Source: Aquibium sp. ELW1220
GTDB taxonomy: Bacteria; Pseudomonadota; Alphaproteobacteria; Rhizobiales; Rhizobiaceae
Assembly: GCF_030398385.1 (NCBI RefSeq)
Contig: NZ_JAOAOQ010000014.1
Span: 14,606-78,605, forward strand
Direction of reading: 5' to 3'
DNA: 64,000 nt
Within the stretch, counting starts at the first letter, position 1. Every line of letters begins with the position of its first letter. Under the pieces are notes generated by a model. That model was given only the letters and a program-made list of their open reading frames with translations. It had not been told where the DNA came from and did no database searches. Of the stretch, positions 27,985 through 37,562 are shown piece by piece. A program made the translations under genes and the position numbers.

Positions 27985-30900
27985 ATGACGGCACACGACC
28001 CCATCCGCGATCTGTCCCGCTATCGCCTGCAGGACCGCTACACGCAGCCGGCGGGCCGCGTGTTCATGACCGGCACGCAGGCGCTGGTGCGCGTCGTCCT
28101 CGACCAGGCGCGGCGCGACCGGGCGGCAGGCCTCAACACCGCCGGCTTCGTTTCGGGCTATCGCGGCTCGCCTTTGGGCGGGCTCGACCTCGAGCTCTGG
28201 CGCTCGAAAAAGCTGGTGGAGGAGAACCGGATCGAGTTCCTGCCCGCCGTCAACGAGGATCTGGCGGCCACGGCGGTGCTCGGGTCGCAGCAGGTCGAGA
28301 TCGATCCGAACCGCACCGTCGATGGCGTGTTCGCGCTGTGGTACGGCAAGGGACCGGGCGTCGACCGCGCCGGCGACGCGCTGAAGCACGGCAATGCCTA
28401 CGGCTCCTCGCCGCATGGCGGCGTGCTGGTGGTGGCGGGCGACGACCATGGCTGCGTCTCGTCCTCGATGCCGCACCAGTCGGACGTCGCCTTCATGGCC
28501 TGGTTCATGCCGACGCTGAACCCGGCGAGCGTGGCCGAGTATCTCGCCTTCGGAGCGTGGGGCTACGCGCTGTCGCGCTTTTCCGGCATGTGGGTCGGGT
28601 TCAAGGCGATTTCGGAGACGGTCGAGTCCGCGGCCTCGGTGGAGCTTGCGCCCGATCGCGTCTTTGCGGTGCCCGACTTCACGCCGCCTGCCGGCGGGCT
28701 GCACTATCGCTGGCCGGATCTCCCCGGCCCGCAGATCGAGGAGCGGATGGAGGCCAAGAAGCAGGCCGTCTTCGCCTTCGCCGAGGCAAACCCGATCGAC
28801 CGCCCCCTCCACGACATCGGGGACGCCCGCTTCGGCATCGTCACCACCGGCAAGGGCCATCTCGACCTGATGGAAGCGCTCAGGCTGCTGGGCATCGGCG
28901 AGGCGGAGTGCCGCGACCTCGGCATCGACGTCTACAAGGTTGGCATGGTCTGGCCGCTGGCGCGGCGCGACGCGCTCGATTTCGTGCGCGGCAAGGAGGA
29001 GGTGCTGGTCCTCGAGGAGAAGCGCGGAATCATCGAGAGCCAGCTGAAGGAATATTTCTACGACTGGCCCGGCCACAAGCCGCGCGTGATGGTGGGCAAG
29101 CGCGACGAGACGGGCGACCGGCTGGTGCCGTGGACGGGCGAATTGTCGCCGCGGCTGCTCGTGCCGATCGTGGCGAAGCGGCTCGAAGGGCTGTTTCCCG
29201 GCCGGGGCTTTGCGGAACGGGCGGCGGAGATCGGCGGCGAGACCATTCCGGCGATCTCGGTGCCGGGCGCGACGCGCACGCCCTATTTCTGCTCGGGCTG
29301 CCCGCACAACACCTCGACCAAGGTGCCCGAAGGCTCGAAGGCGCTGGCCGGCATCGGCTGCCACTTCATGGCAAGCTGGATGGACCGGGAGACGACGTCG
29401 CTGATCCAGATGGGCGGCGAAGGCGTGAACTGGGCGGCCTCCTCGCGCTTCACCGGCAAGGGTCACGTGTTCCAGAACCTCGGCGAAGGCACCTGGTACC
29501 ACTCCGGCTCGATGGCGATCCGCCAGGCGGTCGCGGCCGGCGCCAACATCACCTACAAGATTCTCTACAACGACGCCGTGGCGATGACCGGCGGCCAGCC
29601 GGTGGACGGGCCGGTCTCGGTGCAGGCGATCGCCCAGTCGGTGCGGGCGGAGGGCGTGGAGCGCATCGCGCTCGTCTCCGACATGCCGGAAAAATTCCAG
29701 CCGGGCGACTTTCCCTCTGGGACGACGATCCACCACCGCCGGGAGCTCGACGCGGTGCAGCGTGAGCTGCGCGAGATCGCCGGCGTCACGGCGCTGATCT
29801 ACGAGCAGACCTGCGCCACCGAAAAGCGGCGGCGGCGCAAGCGCGGCACGATGGAGAACCCGAAGACCTTCGCGGTGATCAACGAACTCGTCTGCGAGGG
29901 CTGCGGCGACTGTTCGGTGGAATCCAACTGCCTGTCGGTGGAGCCGGTCGAGACCGAATTCGGCACCAAGCGGCGCATCAACCAGTCGTCCTGCAACAAG
30001 GACCTGTCCTGTCTCAACGGCTTCTGCCCGAGTTTCGTGACGGTGGAGGGTGCGACGCGCAGGAAGAAGAGCGGCGCGGGGATCGACTTCGAAGCGCTGG
30101 CGGCCGGCCTGCCCGTGCCCGACCTGCCGTCGCTCGACAAGCCTTTCGATCTTCTGATCACCGGCGTCGGCGGCACCGGCGTCGTCACCATCGGGCAGCT
30201 GGTGACGATGGCGGCGCATCTGGAGGCGAAGGGTGCGACGGTGCTCGACTTCACCGGCTTCGCGCAGAAGTTCGGCCCCGTGCTTTCCTTCGTGCGGCTG
30301 GCGCGGTCGCCCGACGCGATCCATCAGGTGCGGATCGATGCCTGTTCGGCCGATGCGTTGATCGGCTGCGACGTGGTCGTGTCGTCCTCGCCCAAGGCGT
30401 CTGCGACCTACCGGCCGGGCATGAAGGCGGCGGTGAACCTGGCGAAGATGCCGACCGGCGACATCGTGCGCCGGCGCGACGCCGACCTCGCCGTCGACCG
30501 GCGGATCTCCGCCATCGCCAGCGTGACCGGACGGCAGGCGCTGACGGCGGTGGACGCCAACCACCTCGCCGAGAAGCTCTTCGGCGACAGTGTCTTTGCG
30601 AACGTGATGATGCTCGGTTTCGCCTGGCAGCAGGGGCTGGTGCCGGTGTCGCTGGCCGCACTCGGCCAGGCGATCGAGCTCAACGGCGTGGCGACCGAGA
30701 CCAACCACCGCGCCTTCCTGGCCGGGCGCGTGGCGCAGGCCATGCCCGAGCGGCTGGACGGCCTGCTGGCGCCGAAGACGCCGGCGAAGGAGACGCTCGA
30801 CCAGATCGTGACGCGGCGCGAGGCCTTCCTGACCGACTACCAGGATGCAGGCTACGCCGCGCGCTACCGCCGGACGGTGGATCGCGTGCGCCGGCTCGAG

Positions 30901-31431
30901 CGCGAGATCGGCAGCGAGCGGCTGACGGAGGCCGTGGCGCGGTCGTTGTTCAAGCTGATGGCCTACAAGGACGAGTACGAGGTGGCGCGGCTGCATGTGC
31001 AGACGGGCTTCGCCGAGCGGCTGGCACAGGAGTTCGAGGGTGATTTCCGCATCGTGCACCATCTGGCGCCGCCCGTGCTGCCGGCCGGCCACGATGCGCG
31101 GGGGCGGCCGCTGAAGCGCGCCTTCGGCCCCTGGATCCGCCTGCCCTTCCACGTGCTGGCGCGATTGAAGCGGCTCCGCGGCACCGTCTTCGATCCCTTC
31201 GGCCACACGGCCGAGCGGCGCATGGAGCGGGACCTGATCGGCTGGTACGAGTCGAAGGTGGACGCGGCGCTGGACCGCCTCACCCGCGACGACCACGCCC
31301 GCCTCGCCGAGGCGCTCGCGCTGCCGATGCAGATCCGCGGCTACGGGCCTGTGAAGGAAGAGGCGGCGGTGCGGATCAGGGCCGAGGTGGAGCGGATGCT
31401 GCCGAACGAGCCACGCCGATTGCCACGGTGA
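27985..31431 (+). CDS. fused indolepyruvate:ferredoxin oxidoreductase
   Basis: 1148 residues combining the subunits of the 2-oxoacid:acceptor oxidoreductase family. The N-terminal third is the pyrimidine-binding TPP domain (GYRGSPLGGLD); the middle has the pyrophosphate-binding TPP domain (CSGCPHNTSTK, GIGCHFMASW, NDAVAMTGGQPVDG); a [4Fe-4S] motif CEGCGDC with later Cys follows; and the last part begins with the Rossmann-like gamma domain (ITGVGGTGVVTIGQL). It oxidatively decarboxylates arylpyruvates to aryl-acetyl-CoA. The start at 27985 has GGGAGG at 27975-27980; an ATG at 27973 is an alternative. The divergent Lrp gene is the likely regulator. Confidence 0.9.
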   Translation: MTAHDPIRDLSRYRLQDRYTQPAGRVFMTGTQALVRVVLDQARRDRAAGLNTAGFVSGYRGSPLGGLDLELWRSKKLVEENRIEFLPAVNEDLAATAVLGSQQVEIDPNRTVDGVFALWYGKGPGVDRAGDALKHGNAYGSSPHGGVLVVAGDDHGCVSSSMPHQSDVAFMAWFMPTLNPASVAEYLAFGAWGYALSRFSGMWVGFKAISETVESAASVELAPDRVFAVPDFTPPAGGLHYRWPDLPGPQIEERMEAKKQAVFAFAEANPIDRPLHDIGDARFGIVTTGKGHLDLMEALRLLGIGEAECRDLGIDVYKVGMVWPLARRDALDFVRGKEEVLVLEEKRGIIESQLKEYFYDWPGHKPRVMVGKRDETGDRLVPWTGELSPRLLVPIVAKRLEGLFPGRGFAERAAEIGGETIPAISVPGATRTPYFCSGCPHNTSTKVPEGSKALAGIGCHFMASWMDRETTSLIQMGGEGVNWAASSRFTGKGHVFQNLGEGTWYHSGSMAIRQAVAAGANITYKILYNDAVAMTGGQPVDGPVSVQAIAQSVRAEGVERIALVSDMPEKFQPGDFPSGTTIHHRRELDAVQRELREIAGVTALIYEQTCATEKRRRRKRGTMENPKTFAVINELVCEGCGDCSVESNCLSVEPVETEFGTKRRINQSSCNKDLSCLNGFCPSFVTVEGATRRKKSGAGIDFEALAAGLPVPDLPSLDKPFDLLITGVGGTGVVTIGQLVTMAAHLEAKGATVLDFTGFAQKFGPVLSFVRLARSPDAIHQVRIDACSADALIGCDVVVSSSPKASATYRPGMKAAVNLAKMPTGDIVRRRDADLAVDRRISAIASVTGRQALTAVDANHLAEKLFGDSVFANVMMLGFAWQQGLVPVSLAALGQAIELNGVATETNHRAFLAGRVAQAMPERLDGLLAPKTPAKETLDQIVTRREAFLTDYQDAGYAARYRRTVDRVRRLEREIGSERLTEAVARSLFKLMAYKDEYEVARLHVQTGFAERLAQEFEGDFRIVHHLAPPVLPAGHDARGRPLKRAFGPWIRLPFHVLARLKRLRGTVFDPFGHTAERRMERDLIGWYESKVDAALDRLTRDDHARLAEALALPMQIRGYGPVKEEAAVRIRAEVERMLPNEPRRLPR

Positions 31432-31550
31432 TTCCGCATGGCCGTGCAAGCCACTGACATTGAACAACTTCCGTGTGGTCCAATGCCGTCCGGACGCTAG
31501 CCTTCCGACTGCGCCGCAAAAATCGATGTCGAGACTTCACAGATAAAACG

Positions 31551-31579
31551 TTGACAATTTGTCATCGTGTGACAGGATC
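31551..31579 (+). promoter_or_regulatory. promoter with TGACA/TGTCA half-sites before the DadA-TRAP operon
   Basis: A consensus -35 TTGACA (31551-31556) lies in a cluster of three half-sites: TGACA (31552-31556), TGTCA (31560-31564) and TGACA (31570-31574). The first pair has a 3-base spacer, the second a 5-base spacer. Such dyads overlapping a promoter suggest a GntR- or similar-type repressor, but no regulator gene is adjacent. The -10 (around 31574-31579) is poor. Confidence 0.5.
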
Positions 31580-31609
31580 GTGATCGACAACGCCGACGCG
31601 GGGAAGCGC

Positions 31610-32878
31610 ATGGGTCCGGACGGATCGAGCAGCGGGACGAGACGTCCGATCGTGGTGATCGGCGCCGGCATCGTCGGCGTCTCGACCGCCATCTGGCTGC
31701 AGCGCGACGGCCACGACGTCATCCTGATCGACCGCGGTGAGCCAGGATCCGCCACGAGCTACGGCAATGGCGGCGTGCTGGCTTCCGCCTCGGTCGTGCC
31801 CGTCACCGTGCCGGGCCTGCTCGCCAGGGCGCCGCGGATGCTGTTTGATCCCGACCAGCCGCTGTTCCTCAATTGGTCCTACCTGCCGCGGCTCCTGCCC
31901 TGGCTGCGCCGCTATCTCGCGCATTGCACGCCGGAGGCAGTGAACCGCATCGCCGATGCGCTGCTGCCGATCGTTGGCGACAGTCTCGCCGACCACCAGG
32001 CGCTGTCGGCCGGCACCGGTGCGGAACGATGGGTTCGACCGTCCGACTACGTCTACATCTACAGGGACCGTGCCCATTACGAGGGTGATGCCTTCGGCTG
32101 GGGCATCCGCAGGGCGCGGGGCATCGCCTGGGACGAGATCGAGGGCGCGGCGCTGCTGGACTACGACCCTGCGCTGTCGGCTTCTCTCGGCTTTGCCGCA
32201 AGGTTCCCGAACCACGGCACGATCACCGATCCCGGACGCTATGTGCAGGATCTGGCCACCCATGTCGTCGCCAGCGGCGGACGGCTGGTGAAGGGGGAGG
32301 TGACCGACATCGTGCGCGAGAACGGGCGGGTGACCGGCGTGCGGGCGGGCGGGGAGACGATTGCCTGCGCGGCCGCCGTTCTGGCCACCGGGGTCTGGTC
32401 GAAGCGGCTTTGCGCGACGCTCGGGCTCGACGTGCCGCTCGAAAGCGAGCGCGGCTATCACGTCGAGCTGTGGGAGCCGTCGGTCACGCCGCGCAACCCG
32501 ATGATGATCGCTTCCGGCAAGTTCGTGATGACGCCGATGGACGGACGGCTGCGGCTGGCGGGCATCGTGGAGTTCGGCGGGCTCGACGCGCCGGCCTCGC
32601 GCGCGCCCTTCGACCTCCTGATGAAGAACGTGACGGCCGCCCTGCCCGGCCTGACCTTCCGGAACAGGACCGAATGGATGGGACATCGGCCGGCACCGGC
32701 CGATTCGATTCCGGTCATCGGCGAGGTCCCCGGCGCGCGCGGCGCCTATCTCGGCTTCGGCCACCATCATGTCGGGCTGACGGGCGGTCCGAAGACCGGC
32801 CGCATCCTGGCGCAACTCGTTTCGGGGCGAACCCCGAACATTGACCTTGCACCCTATGCGCCTTCGCGCTTCCAATAG
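31610..32878 (+). CDS. FAD-dependent oxidoreductase, D-amino-acid dehydrogenase (DadA)-like
   Basis: 422 residues: N-terminal Rossmann FAD motif GAGIVG (residues 18-23), the substrate-domain strand RGYHVELWEP, and a C-terminal GFGHHHVGLTGGPKTG, as in DadA-type DAO-family dehydrogenases. It probably oxidises a D-amino acid or related amine at the membrane. ATG at 31610 is preferred; a TTG at 31559 would start inside the promoter dyads. The gene is followed at 61 bp by a TRAP transporter, so oxidation of an imported amino-acid-like compound is likely. Confidence 0.82.
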   Translation: MGPDGSSSGTRRPIVVIGAGIVGVSTAIWLQRDGHDVILIDRGEPGSATSYGNGGVLASASVVPVTVPGLLARAPRMLFDPDQPLFLNWSYLPRLLPWLRRYLAHCTPEAVNRIADALLPIVGDSLADHQALSAGTGAERWVRPSDYVYIYRDRAHYEGDAFGWGIRRARGIAWDEIEGAALLDYDPALSASLGFAARFPNHGTITDPGRYVQDLATHVVASGGRLVKGEVTDIVRENGRVTGVRAGGETIACAAAVLATGVWSKRLCATLGLDVPLESERGYHVELWEPSVTPRNPMMIASGKFVMTPMDGRLRLAGIVEFGGLDAPASRAPFDLLMKNVTAALPGLTFRNRTEWMGHRPAPADSIPVIGEVPGARGAYLGFGHHHVGLTGGPKTGRILAQLVSGRTPNIDLAPYAPSRFQ

Positions 32879-32939
32879 GACAGGGACAGACGACCACAGG
32901 GAACTTCATCCAGCAACCACAACAATGGGAGACAAGACC

Positions 32940-33917
32940 ATGATGAAGAGCTTCAAGACACTGCTCGCCGCCACCGCCCTTGCCGGCATGGCCGCCAATG
33001 CCGCCACGGCGGAAACCTGGGACATGCCGATGGCGTACCCGGCCACCAACTTCCACTCGGAGAACGCAACGACCTTCACCGCCTGCGTGAAGGACGCCAC
33101 CGGCGGGGCGCTCGACATCGTCACCCATCCGGGCGGCTCGCTGTTCTCCGGCGCCGACATCAAGCGTGCGGTGCAGACCGGCCAGGCGCCGATCGGCGAG
33201 CGGCTGCTGTCGGCCCATGCCAACGAGAACCCGCTGTTCGGGGTCGATTCGATCCCCTTCCTCGCCACCTCCTTCGCCGATTCGAAGAAGCTCTGGGAGG
33301 CGGCATTGCCGCAGCTCGAGAAGGTGCTGGCCGACCAGAACCTGGTCTACGTCTATTCGGTGCCGTGGCCGCCGCAGGGCATCTACGCCAAGAAGGACCT
33401 GAACGCGGTGGCCGACATGGCCGGCATCAAGTTCCGCGCCTACAACGCCGCGACCGCCCGCATCGCCGAACTGGCCGGCATGTCGCCGGTGCAGATCGAG
33501 GCCGCCGAACTCAGCCAGGCGCTGGCGACGGGCGTGGCCGAGGCCTTCATCTCGTCGGGCTCCACCGGCGTCGACTCGAAGGTCTGGGAGAGCCTGACGC
33601 ATTTCTACGACGTGCAGGCATGGCTGCCGCGCAACGTGATCGTGGCCAACAAGGACGCCTTCGCGGCGCTCGACGAGGCCACCCGCACGGCCGTGATGGA
33701 CTGCGGCGCTGCCGCCGCCGAGCGCGGCGCCACGAAGTCGGAGGAGCTGACCGCCGGCTACCTGAAGACGCTGGCCGACAACGGCATGAAGGTTGCCGGT
33801 CCAAGCGAACAGCTGCGGTCCGACCTCGCCGCCTTCGGCGCGACCATGACGGACGAATGGGTGAAGGCAGCCGGCGACGACGGCAAGGCCATCATCGACG
33901 CCTACAAGGCGAAGTAA
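32940..33917 (+). CDS. dctP: TRAP transporter solute-binding protein
   Basis: 325 residues: signal peptide ending NAATAE, then the DctP fold with its hallmark KFRAYNAATARIAELAGMSPVQI region carrying the Arg that binds substrate carboxylate. Start at 32940 (MM) follows a GGGAG site. First gene of a DctPQM set. Carboxylate substrate is expected; the DadA-like gene upstream suggests an amino-acid derivative. Confidence 0.9.
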   Translation: MMKSFKTLLAATALAGMAANAATAETWDMPMAYPATNFHSENATTFTACVKDATGGALDIVTHPGGSLFSGADIKRAVQTGQAPIGERLLSAHANENPLFGVDSIPFLATSFADSKKLWEAALPQLEKVLADQNLVYVYSVPWPPQGIYAKKDLNAVADMAGIKFRAYNAATARIAELAGMSPVQIEAAELSQALATGVAEAFISSGSTGVDSKVWESLTHFYDVQAWLPRNVIVANKDAFAALDEATRTAVMDCGAAAAERGATKSEELTAGYLKTLADNGMKVAGPSEQLRSDLAAFGATMTDEWVKAAGDDGKAIIDAYKAK

Positions 33918-33998
33918 CCGCCCGCGGTTTTCCATGACGCGATCCGGCCCGGGCTTCAGGGCGCGGGCCGGATCGCCCATTCCAACCGGGGTACCGAC

Positions 33999-34520
33999 AT
34001 GGCTTCCGCAATCCGCCGCGCGCTCGACGCGGTCTACGATCTTGCCGCCATGCTCGCGGCCCTCTGCCTGGTGCTCATCCTGGCGGTCATCGTTCTCCAG
34101 ATGGCCTCGCGGTGGACCGGCATTCCGTTTCACGGATCCTCCGAATATGCCGGCTACCTGATGGCGGCGGCCTCCTTCCTCGCCTTCGCGCATGCGCTGA
34201 ACCACGGCGCGCACATCCGCGTCAGCCTGCTGCTCGGCGCGCTCGGGCGGTTCCGCTTCTGGGGCGAGCTCTGGGGCCTGGCGATCGGCACGGCGGCGAG
34301 CTGCTATCTCGCCTGGTACGCGGTGCGAACGGTGCACCTGTCGATCCGGTTCAACGACATCAGCCAGGGCCAGGACGCGACGCCGATCTGGATCCCGCAG
34401 CTGCCGATGGCGGCCGGCGCGATCCTGCTGGCCGTCTGTTTCGCCGACAATCTGATCACCCTCATCGCCCGCGGCCGGGACAACATCCGCGCCTCGGCGA
34501 TCGAAGACGCGGCGGAGTAG
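33999..34520 (+). CDS. dctQ: TRAP transporter small membrane subunit
   Basis: 173 residues with four membrane segments and the DctQ pattern SSEYAGYLMAAASFLAFAHALNHGAHIRV. It bridges binding protein and large permease. 81 bp after dctP, 5 bp before dctM. Confidence 0.9.
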   Translation: MASAIRRALDAVYDLAAMLAALCLVLILAVIVLQMASRWTGIPFHGSSEYAGYLMAAASFLAFAHALNHGAHIRVSLLLGALGRFRFWGELWGLAIGTAASCYLAWYAVRTVHLSIRFNDISQGQDATPIWIPQLPMAAGAILLAVCFADNLITLIARGRDNIRASAIEDAAE

Positions 34521-34525
34521 GCGCG

Positions 34526-35839
34526 GTGGAACAGCTACTCCCGATCGGCATCTTCCTCTTCGTCCTGTTTCTCCTGCTCGGCACCGGCGTCTGGGTGGGG
34601 CTGGCCCTGCTCGGCGTCGCCTTCGTGGGCATGGAGCTCTTCACCACGCGGCCGGCCGGCGACGCGATGATGACCGTCATCTGGCGCTCGGCCTCGTCCT
34701 GGACGCTGACGGCGCTGCCGCTGTTCATCTGGATGGGCGAGATCCTGTTCCGGACGCGGCTGTCGGAGGACATGTTCAAGGGCCTGTCGCCCTGGATGGC
34801 GAAGCTGCCCGGCGGCCTGCTGCACACCAACATCGTCGGCTGCACCGTGTTCGCGGCCGTCTCCGGCTCGTCGGCGGCGACGCTGACCACCGTCGGCAAG
34901 ATGTCGATCCCGGAGCTGCGCAAGCGCAACTATCCCGAAAAGCACGTCATCGGCACGCTGGCCGGCGCCGCCACGCTCGGCCTGATGATCCCGCCCTCGC
35001 TGACGCTGATCGTCTATGGCGTGACGATCAACGAATCCATCACCAAGCTGTTCATCGCCGGCATCGTGCCCGGCCTCGTGCTGGCTTCGATGTTCATGCT
35101 CTATGTCGTTGCCGTGTCGCGCTTTTCGCCCGATTACCGGCCCGACCCCGAGCCGGCGATGAGCTTTGCCGAGCGGGTGGCGAACTCGCGCTTTCTCATC
35201 CCGGTGCTGCTCCTGATCATGGCCGTCATCGGCTCGATGTATCTCGGTTTCGCCACCGCCACCGAAGCCGCAGCGATCGGCGTGGTTGGCGCGCTGGTGC
35301 TGGCCGCCGCGCAGGGCTCGCTGACATGGGCGACCTTCACCGAGAGCCTGCTCGGCGCGACCCGCACCTCGGCAATGATCGCGCTCATCCTGGCCGGTGC
35401 GGCCTTCCTGTCGCTGTCGATGGGCTTCACCGGCCTGCCGCGGCATCTGGCCGAGTGGATCGGCTCCATGCAGCTGTCGCGGTTCGAGCTCTTGATGGTG
35501 CTGCTCGTCTTCTACATCGTCATCGGCTGCTTCCTCGACGGCATCTCCTCGGTAGTGCTGACGATTGCCGTGGTGGAGCCGATGGTGCGCGCGGCGGGGA
35601 TCGACATCATCTGGTTCGGCATCTTCATCGTCGTCGTCGTGGAAATGGCGCAGATCACGCCGCCGATCGGCTTCAACCTGTTCGTGCTGCAGGGCATGAC
35701 GCGGCACGAGATGAACTACATCGCCAGGGCCGCCTTCCCGATGTTCCTGATCATGGTGGTAATGGTATTCGTGTTGATCGCCTTCCCCGGGCTCGCGACC
35801 TGGCTGCCCGACAACATGCGCCCCACAGCGGCCGGCTGA
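34526..35839 (+). CDS. dctM: TRAP transporter large permease
   Basis: 437 residues, about 12 membrane segments; GCTVFAAVSGSSAATLTTVG and GLMIPPSLTLIVYG are DctM signatures, and MAQITPPIGFNLFVLQG the conserved end. It couples uptake to a sodium gradient. The start is GTG at 34526; the next in-frame ATG lies inside the protein. Confidence 0.9.
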   Translation: MEQLLPIGIFLFVLFLLLGTGVWVGLALLGVAFVGMELFTTRPAGDAMMTVIWRSASSWTLTALPLFIWMGEILFRTRLSEDMFKGLSPWMAKLPGGLLHTNIVGCTVFAAVSGSSAATLTTVGKMSIPELRKRNYPEKHVIGTLAGAATLGLMIPPSLTLIVYGVTINESITKLFIAGIVPGLVLASMFMLYVVAVSRFSPDYRPDPEPAMSFAERVANSRFLIPVLLLIMAVIGSMYLGFATATEAAAIGVVGALVLAAAQGSLTWATFTESLLGATRTSAMIALILAGAAFLSLSMGFTGLPRHLAEWIGSMQLSRFELLMVLLVFYIVIGCFLDGISSVVLTIAVVEPMVRAAGIDIIWFGIFIVVVVEMAQITPPIGFNLFVLQGMTRHEMNYIARAAFPMFLIMVVMVFVLIAFPGLATWLPDNMRPTAAG

Positions 35840-35853
35840 CGGACGCGGAGAGC

Positions 35854-36594
35854 ATGGACCTCGTCGCCTATACGGGCCTTCCGGCGCCCTGGCTTGCCGT
35901 CGTCGGGCTGATCATCGTCGCGGCAGCGATCGTGCAGCTGGGGCTCGGCATGGGCTTCGGCCTGACCGCGGCGCCGCTGCTGGCGCTGATCGACCCGGAG
36001 CTCGTGCCGGTGCCGACGCTGATCCTGGGCATGCTGAGCTCCGGCTGGGGCGCGTTGAGCGAACGCCGGGCGATCGCCTGGAACGAGGTCGCGACGGGCG
36101 CGATCGGCCGCGTGGCCGGGGTGGCGGCGGCGACCGGCGTGCTGGCCGTCCTGAGCGACGAGCGCGGCTTCTCGATCGCCTTCGGCCTGATGGTAGGCCT
36201 CGCCGTGGCGATGTCGGTGTTCGGCCGGCGCATCCCGTTCAACCGGCCCAACCTGATCGGGGTATCGGCACTGTCGGGCCTGATGGCCACCATAACCTCG
36301 GTCGGCGCGCCGCCGCTGGCGCTGATCTACCAGGACCGCCCCGCCGCGGAAGCGCGCCCGACGCTCGCCGCCTTCTTCGCGCTCGGCTGCCTGCTCGCGC
36401 TCGCCGGCCTGTGGATGAGCGGCCATGCCGGCCTCCGCGACGTGGCGCTGGCCGCGCTGATGCTGCCGCCGATGCTGGCGGGCATCGTCATCGCCCGGCG
36501 GCTGCGCGGGCGCTTCGACCGGCGCTACCGCCCGGCCCTGCTCGCCATGGCCGGCATGGCGGCGGTGCTGCTCGTCGCGCGGGGCATCGCATGA
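35854..36594 (+). CDS. TSUP-family (TauE/SafE) membrane permease
   Basis: 246 residues, seven to eight hydrophobic segments in two repeats (QLGLGMGFGLTAAPLLALIDP and SGLMATITSVGAPPLALIYQD), the two half-sites of TauE/SafE sulfite/organosulfonate exporters. It starts 14 bases after dctM and overlaps the next gene by 4, so it is part of the DadA-TRAP operon. Export of sulfite or a sulfur by-product is possible. Confidence 0.82.
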   Translation: MDLVAYTGLPAPWLAVVGLIIVAAAIVQLGLGMGFGLTAAPLLALIDPELVPVPTLILGMLSSGWGALSERRAIAWNEVATGAIGRVAGVAAATGVLAVLSDERGFSIAFGLMVGLAVAMSVFGRRIPFNRPNLIGVSALSGLMATITSVGAPPLALIYQDRPAAEARPTLAAFFALGCLLALAGLWMSGHAGLRDVALAALMLPPMLAGIVIARRLRGRFDRRYRPALLAMAGMAAVLLVARGIA

Positions 36595-37562
36595 CCGCCG
36601 CCGCGCTGCTCGCCTGGCCCGCCCGCCACGGCCGCAGCGTGCTGGTGGCGGGGCTGGTGGCGGGCATCCTGCTGCCGGGCGTGGCGCTCGCCATGCGCGA
36701 CTGGATCGCGGAACTGGTGGCCGGGCTCCTGTTCATCGCTGCGCTTCGCGTTGGCCCGCGCCAGGCCTTCGGCGTGCTCTCCGACATCCGGGCGTCGATC
36801 GGCGTGGCGCTGATCTACCAGGTGGCGCTGCCGGTCGCCTTCATCGCGGCCTTCGGCCTCATCGGCTGGCACGGGCCGCTGGCGACGGGGCTGGTGCTGA
36901 TGGCGGCGGCCGCGCCGATCTCGGGCAGCCCGAACCTGACGGTGATGACCGGCAACGATCCGGCCCCGGCGCTCAGGCTGATGGTTCTGGGCACCGCCAT
37001 CCTGCCGCTCACGGTCGTGCCGGTGTTCTGGCTCGCGCCGCTGCTCGGCGAGGCCGGTGCGGTGGTCGGTTCGGCGGGCCGGCTGCTGGTCATCATCGGC
37101 GGCGCGGCGGGAGCGGCCTTCCTGATCCGCGGCTTCCTCGTCCCAAACCCCTCGCCCGCGGCCGTCGCTGCCCTCGACGGGGTGTCGGCGATCGCGATGG
37201 CGATCGTGGTGGTGGGCCTGATGTCGGCGGTGGGTCCGGCCATCCGCGAGAGGCCGGCCGACCTGGCGCTGGCGCTCGGCGCCGCATTTGCCGGCAATTT
37301 CGGCCTGCAGATCGCGGCGGCGACGATCCTCAGGCGGACGGCGCCGGAGCGGTTCGTGGCGCCGCTCGGCATCATCGCAGGCAACCGCAACATCGCGCTC
37401 TTCCTGACGGCGCTGCCGGCGGCCGTGACCGAGCCGCTGCTGCTGTTCATCGGCTGCTACCAGGTGCCGATGTACCTGACGCCGATCCTGCTTGGCCGGC
37501 TCTACCCGCCGCCCGCGCCGGACCGCGCCGATGCCTCAATCGGACCAGGGCGGCTTCACTGA
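36591..37562 (+). CDS. BASS-type (bile acid:sodium symporter-like) permease
   Basis: 323 residues with about nine to ten membrane segments. APISGSPNLTVMTGND and AGNRNIALFLTA resemble the two discontinuous helices of the BASS/ArsB-type fold that hold the sodium and substrate sites. It is the last gene of the DadA-TRAP operon, overlapping TSUP by 4 bases; its 3' end overlaps the convergent CYTH-CHAD gene by 27 bases. Cargo unknown. Confidence 0.72.
   Translation: MTAAALLAWPARHGRSVLVAGLVAGILLPGVALAMRDWIAELVAGLLFIAALRVGPRQAFGVLSDIRASIGVALIYQVALPVAFIAAFGLIGWHGPLATGLVLMAAAAPISGSPNLTVMTGNDPAPALRLMVLGTAILPLTVVPVFWLAPLLGEAGAVVGSAGRLLVIIGGAAGAAFLIRGFLVPNPSPAAVAALDGVSAIAMAIVVVGLMSAVGPAIRERPADLALALGAAFAGNFGLQIAAATILRRTAPERFVAPLGIIAGNRNIALFLTALPAAVTEPLLLFIGCYQVPMYLTPILLGRLYPPPAPDRADASIGPGRLH

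Noticed and set aside
27607-31467. 1286-codon - strand frame opposite the indolepyruvate oxidoreductase gene
   Set aside because: His/Arg/Gly-rich antisense translation without domains; its 3' part also overlaps the Lrp gene in another frame.
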